Shown: positions 60,342-64,000 of the stretch, piece after piece
How positions within the stretch are numbered: the stretch's first letter is position 1
Layout of the letters: every line of letters begins with the position of its first letter
Source of the DNA: JAVDCA01 sp035293985
Lineage (GTDB): Bacteria; Pseudomonadota; Alphaproteobacteria; Rhizobiales; Xanthobacteraceae
Length of the DNA stretch: 64,000 bases
Assembly: GCA_035293985.1 (NCBI GenBank)
Contig: DATGLS010000008.1
Coordinates: forward strand, 186,001 to 250,000
Direction of reading: 5' to 3'
The notes under the pieces: generated by a model
The model's database searches: none
Told to the model about the DNA's origin: nothing
Seen by the model: the letters and a program-made list of their open reading frames with translations, nothing else
Made by a program: the position numbers and the translations under genes

Positions 60342-61940
60342 ATGATCGACGCGGATCAATCGAGCGCGCTGAGGGCAGGCAAGCCAATGGGCTTGCGGTC
60401 GCGTGCCATGACGACATCGTCCGGTACGATCGCGACGCTTGCGTTCGCGACCCTGCTCGCGCTCGCGCCGGTTCTCAGCTTTACGCTGCTGCCGCTCGCC
60501 GATTACCCGAACCACCTCGCGCGCATGCACGTGATCGGCACCATCGCGGCCGATCCGGACCTCGCGCGCTACTACGACATCCACTGGCAGATCATCCCCA
60601 ACCTGGTCATGGACCTCGTCGTCCCCTCGCTGGCGCGGATCGTCGACATCTATCATGCGGGCCAGATCTACGCCGCCGTCTGCCTCGCGCTGGTTGCGAT
60701 CGGGGTCTTTGGCCTGAACCGCGCCCTGTTCGGCCGCTGGACGCCCTGGCCGATCGCGGCGCTCCCCTTCCTCTACAATCACATCTTCTTTCTCGGCTAC
60801 ATGAACTACTGGTTCGGCGTCGGCCTCGCGCTATGGGCGGCGTCGCTCTGGGTGGTGCTGCGCGACCGACCGTGGCCGTGGCGGCTCGCGGTGTCGACGC
60901 TGTTTGCGACCGCCCTCTTTTTCAGCCACCTGTTCGCGGCCGGCATCTACGGCATGACGCTGCTCGCCTTCGAGCTGTGGCGCCTGTGGCAACGGCGCGC
61001 GGCGCCGCTCGCGCCGCGCCTCGTCGACTTCGCCGCGACCGGCGTGGCGTTCCTGCCGTTCGTGCCGCTGCTGCTGGCGAGCCCCACCTTGGGCCTCGCC
61101 GGCACCAACCAATGGTCGTGGCCCGCCAAGCTCGAAGGTCTGTACTTCGCGATCAGCACCTATTCCGACGTCGTCGACTTCACGCTTGTCGGCATCCTCG
61201 CCACGATACTGGCGCTGCTGGCACTGCGCCGAGAGCTGCGGGTGCATGCGGCCGGCTGGGTGCTGGTCGGCCTCGGCGCGATCGTCTATCTCGCGATGCC
61301 CAACATCCTGTTCGACACCTACGTCGCCGACGAGCGCCTTCCAGCCGCCTTCGTGCTGGTGGCCCTGGCGTTCGTCTCGGTCGACATAGCGGGCGCGAGC
61401 GTCCGCCGCGGCGCCGTACTCCTCCTGATCCTGCTGCTCGCCGCGCGCGTCGCCGAGGTGAACCTCAATTGGATCGAGCTGTCACGCGAGGCTGCCGGGG
61501 TGCGCGCCTCGACCCGATCGATCGCGCAGCGCGGCGCCCGCGTCCTGGTCGCGACATCGGACCAGATCTCGGAGAACGAGGCGTTCGATTTCGCCCTCGC
61601 CCACGCCGCCTGCTTCGCCATCATCGAGCGCTCGGCCTTCGTCGCCAACGCGTTCGTGTTTCCCGGCAAGCAGATCATGGAAGTGCGGCCGGCCTACCGG
61701 CAGATCGCCGAGCTGGTCGACGGCGACCTGCCGACGATCGAGCAGCTCGCAGCTGCGAGCAACACGACGGAGGCGCCCGAGGGCAACGGCGAGTACTGGC
61801 GGCAGTGGCCGAAGAATTTCGACTATCTCTACCTGATGTACACGGCGCCGGAGGAGGCCAATCCGTTCCCCGACCTGCTTGTTCCGGTTTATAGCGGCGA
61901 GCGCTTCAAGCTTTTCAGGATTCGCAAGACCTCACCATAA
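60342..61940 (+). CDS. GT-C-like polytopic membrane protein, paralogue 2
   Basis: A 532-residue relative of paralogue 1. Shared blocks: LADYPNHLARMHVIGTIAADPDLARYYDIHWQIIPNLVMDLVVP, YMNYWFGVGLALWAASLWVVL, FFSHLFAAGIYGMTLLAFELWRL and the C-terminal FDYLYLMYTAPEE. About ten helices. The start is uncertain: ATG at 60342, 60387 or 60408 are all in frame. Confidence 0.7.
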   Translation: MIDADQSSALRAGKPMGLRSRAMTTSSGTIATLAFATLLALAPVLSFTLLPLADYPNHLARMHVIGTIAADPDLARYYDIHWQIIPNLVMDLVVPSLARIVDIYHAGQIYAAVCLALVAIGVFGLNRALFGRWTPWPIAALPFLYNHIFFLGYMNYWFGVGLALWAASLWVVLRDRPWPWRLAVSTLFATALFFSHLFAAGIYGMTLLAFELWRLWQRRAAPLAPRLVDFAATGVAFLPFVPLLLASPTLGLAGTNQWSWPAKLEGLYFAISTYSDVVDFTLVGILATILALLALRRELRVHAAGWVLVGLGAIVYLAMPNILFDTYVADERLPAAFVLVALAFVSVDIAGASVRRGAVLLLILLLAARVAEVNLNWIELSREAAGVRASTRSIAQRGARVLVATSDQISENEAFDFALAHAACFAIIERSAFVANAFVFPGKQIMEVRPAYRQIAELVDGDLPTIEQLAAASNTTEAPEGNGEYWRQWPKNFDYLYLMYTAPEEANPFPDLLVPVYSGERFKLFRIRKTSP

Positions 61941-62113
61941 GCCATTGTCAATCCAGACGATCGCCGGTGCCATTTGTGGGCATCCGGGTCGCACTCGTGC
62001 GGCCTCTCAGGGGCCAGGGCGCGATTGACACGCCGGCGCGGAATTGAGAAATCATCCTTCGGTACGGGGGCCATTTCCGGGCGGCTGGCCACGACAACGA
62101 AGGCGATTGGCAC

Positions 62114-63661
62114 TTGCCGCAGGCGCTTCCTTCCTCCTCCGGGAGGGTCATCCTCGTCGTGCTCGCGGTTGCGACGGTGGTCGCGCTCGCGCCCGTTCTC
62201 GTCTTTCCGATCGCACCGCTCGCCGACTATCCGAACCATCTCGCGCGGATGCACGTCATCGCGACGCTCGGTTCCGATCCCGACCTCGCGCGCTACTACG
62301 ACATCCACTGGCAGATCATCCCCAACCTGGTCATGGACCTGGTCGTCCCGGTGTTTGCGCGGGTGACCGACATCTACCACGCGGGCCAGGTCTTCACGGT
62401 GCTGTGCGTGCTGCTGACGGCGACCGGGGTGCTCGCTCTCAATCGGACGCTGTTCGGCGGCTGGCCGACGATCGGGCTCGCGGCGCTGCCGCTCCTCTAC
62501 AACCACATCTTCCTGGTCGGGCTGATGAACTACTGGTTCGGCGTCGGGCTCGCGCTGTGGGCGACCGCCGCCTGGATCGCGCTGCGCGAGCGATCATGGC
62601 CGTGGCGGTTGCTCGTATCGGCGCTGTTCACCATCGGGCTGTTCTTCAGCCATATCTTCGCGATCGGCGTCTACGGAATGGCGCTGCTCGCGTTCGAGCT
62701 GTGGCGGCTGCGCGAGCGGCGCAAGTCCCCGCTTACGCCGCGTCTCGTCGATTTCGTCGCGACCGGCCTGCCCTTCCTGCCGGCCCTGGCACTGCTCGTC
62801 GCGAGCCCGACCTTCGAGCTTTCCGGACAGAACGAGTGGTCGTGGTCGGCGAAGCTCGACGGGCTTTACTACGTGGTCAGCGCCTACTCGGATTTCGTCG
62901 ACCTCGCGCTCGCCGCCGCCCTCGTCGCGGTGCTCGTATGGGCGGCGGTTCTCGGCAAGCTGCGCGTCCATCCGGCCGGGTGGATCCTGCTCGGCCTCGG
63001 CGCCCTCGTCTATCTCGCGATGCCGAACGTCACCCATACGGCCTATCTGGTGGACCAGCGCCTGCCGATCGCGATCATCCTCATCGCGCTAGGGTTCACC
63101 AATCTGCAAGCGCCTGCCCGGATTGCGGATGCCGGCATCGTGCTGGCGCTGCTGTTCGTGTTCGCCCTGCGCATCACCGAGATCGCCCTCAACTGGACCG
63201 CGCTGGCGCGCCAGGAGGGGCAGGTACGGGCCTCGACGCAGCTCATCACTCAGCGCGGTGCGCGCGTCCTGGTCGCCCAGTCGGATGACACCTCCGACCT
63301 CGATGCGCTCGACTACGGCCTCGCCCACGCCGGCTGCCTCGCCATCATCGAGCGCTCCGCACTGGTCGCGGATACGTTCGTGTTTGCCGGCAAGCAGATC
63401 ATGTCGGTGCGGCCGACCTACCAGAAGCTTGCCGAAACCACCGATACCGAGCTGCCGTCGATCGACGAGCTCAAGGACAACGACGCCGGCGAGCAAGTGG
63501 GCGGCAATCCGCCCTACTGGCAGCAGTGGCAGGACAAGTTCGACTATCTTTATGTGATGTATACGGCTGACGATTTCAGCAATCCGGCACCCGACATTCT
63601 CACGCCCGTCTACATCGGCGATCGCTTCCGCCTCTATAAGATTCGTAAGACTAAGCCGTAG
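62114..63661 (+). CDS. GT-C-like polytopic membrane protein, paralogue 3
   Basis: A 515-residue relative, closest to paralogue 2: the same LADYPNHLARMHVIATLGSDPDLARYYDIHWQIIPNLVMDLVVP and LMNYWFGVGLALWATAAWIAL blocks, and it ends DKFDYLYVMYTADDFSNPAPDILTPVYIG. A TTG start at 62114 gives the natural beginning; no strong ribosome site is seen. It ends 3 bp before the convergent phosphatase gene. Confidence 0.7.
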   Translation: MPQALPSSSGRVILVVLAVATVVALAPVLVFPIAPLADYPNHLARMHVIATLGSDPDLARYYDIHWQIIPNLVMDLVVPVFARVTDIYHAGQVFTVLCVLLTATGVLALNRTLFGGWPTIGLAALPLLYNHIFLVGLMNYWFGVGLALWATAAWIALRERSWPWRLLVSALFTIGLFFSHIFAIGVYGMALLAFELWRLRERRKSPLTPRLVDFVATGLPFLPALALLVASPTFELSGQNEWSWSAKLDGLYYVVSAYSDFVDLALAAALVAVLVWAAVLGKLRVHPAGWILLGLGALVYLAMPNVTHTAYLVDQRLPIAIILIALGFTNLQAPARIADAGIVLALLFVFALRITEIALNWTALARQEGQVRASTQLITQRGARVLVAQSDDTSDLDALDYGLAHAGCLAIIERSALVADTFVFAGKQIMSVRPTYQKLAETTDTELPSIDELKDNDAGEQVGGNPPYWQQWQDKFDYLYVMYTADDFSNPAPDILTPVYIGDRFRLYKIRKTKP

Positions 63662-63664
63662 ACC

Positions 63665-64000
63665 TCAGGCAAAGCGCGTAAGCCGTCCGGGCGCGAACTG
63701 GTAGACGACGCCCTGCTCGATGCTGTGCACCGGCGCCGCCGCCGGCGGCTCGATCCCGAAATGGACGATCAGCGTGCGAGCAACGCCGCCATGCGCAACC
63801 ACGACCGTGTCGCGCGCTACCGTCGCGCACCACGCGCTCACCCGCACCAGCAGGTCGGCGTAGCTCTCGCCGCCGGGCGGCACGAACGCCCATTTGTCAT
63901 GCTCGCGGGCCGCGAGCGCGAGCGTATCGGGCTCGCGCGCCTTGAGCTCAGAGAACGTCGACCCCTCCCAGCGGCCGAAGGAGAGCTCGACGAGGCGCGC
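63665..64000 (-). CDS. Histidine phosphatase family protein, C-terminal part
   Basis: The gene runs off the right edge of the window; 111 codons are visible, starting mid-protein at LVELSFGRWEG. FVPPGGESYADLLVRVSAW is the family's mid-region, and VVVAHGGVARTLIVHFGI contains the second catalytic His. Members are phosphoglycerate-mutase-like phosphatases (for example cobalamin or nucleotide phosphatases); the N-terminal RHG site is outside the window. Confidence 0.88.
   Translation of the reverse strand, partial: ARLVELSFGRWEGSTFSELKAREPDTLALAAREHDKWAFVPPGGESYADLLVRVSAWCATVARDTVVVAHGGVARTLIVHFGIEPPAAAPVHSIEQGVVYQFAPGRLTRFA

Noticed and set aside
1..64000. CRISPR arrays, integrases, transposases, phage genes
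   Set aside because: No regularly spaced direct repeats with unique spacers and no recombinase-like proteins were seen; the repeats present are palindromic intergenic elements or local tandem repeats.

Overview
The window is about 64 kb of GC-rich chromosome whose gene content and order fit an alphaproteobacterium of the order Hyphomicrobiales (Rhizobiales), probably near Bradyrhizobium/Rhodopseudomonas/Xanthobacteraceae. Supporting signs are the xseB-dxs-tlyA-RNA methyltransferase neighbourhood, a RibB with a dead GTP-cyclohydrolase half, abundant periplasmic binding proteins (two Liv-type, one Bug-type), tandem GGDEF proteins, and short palindromic intergenic repeats of the kind common in these genomes. 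No phage, plasmid, transposase, CRISPR or rRNA genes were found; one tRNA-Gln(TTG) is present.

Layout. 1-5.9 kb: end of a TPR protein, tRNA-Gln, an acyl-CoA dehydrogenase/enoyl-CoA hydratase pair, a histone-deacetylase-like hydrolase, xseB and a pirin. 6.0-13.3 kb: a heavily folded non-coding stretch directly before dxs, two paralogous membrane diguanylate cyclases, tlyA and a RumA/RlmD-type RNA methyltransferase. 13.3-18.7 kb: a molybdopterin oxidoreductase, a convergent CtpA protease and folD. 18.8-23.5 kb: a tightly overlapping run of glycosyltransferase, membrane mannosyltransferase, radical SAM/SPASM protein and GT2, convergent on a nucleoside phosphorylase. 23.5-27.8 kb: DoxX-like protein, glutathionyl-hydroquinone reductase, HlyU-like protein, LysR regulator and divergent quinone-type oxidoreductase. 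27.9-34.9 kb: a Liv-type ABC transporter with two near-identical binding proteins, two permeases and a single fused double-ATPase.

34.9-48 kb is the accessory-looking part: VapBC with a palindromic operator, a cyclic-nucleotide-binding membrane protein beside a TPR/Rossmann/class III cyclase, a LuxR-type regulator among small-ligand enzymes that share a 16-bp palindrome, FtsH, a GNAT toxin whose antitoxin gene is frameshifted, an inositol-monophosphatase/ADP-ribosylglycohydrolase fusion and a frameshifted secreted protein. 48-56.6 kb: patatin lipase, lipoprotein, RibB, Bug binding protein, FAD monooxygenase, isoprenylcysteine-methyltransferase-like protein and aroC. 56.9-63.7 kb: three paralogous GT-C-like integral membrane proteins with an ArnT/GT39-like protein between them, then the end of a histidine phosphatase.

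Three kinds of intergenic repeat recur (heptamer stem-loops, GTAGCC-ended elements, C/G-tract hairpins); several of them supply the stop codon of the adjacent gene. The signals most worth following are the structured RNA before dxs, the two shared palindromes around the LuxR gene, the CNB/cyclase pair, the phosphatase/ADP-ribosylhydrolase fusion and the triplicated membrane family.
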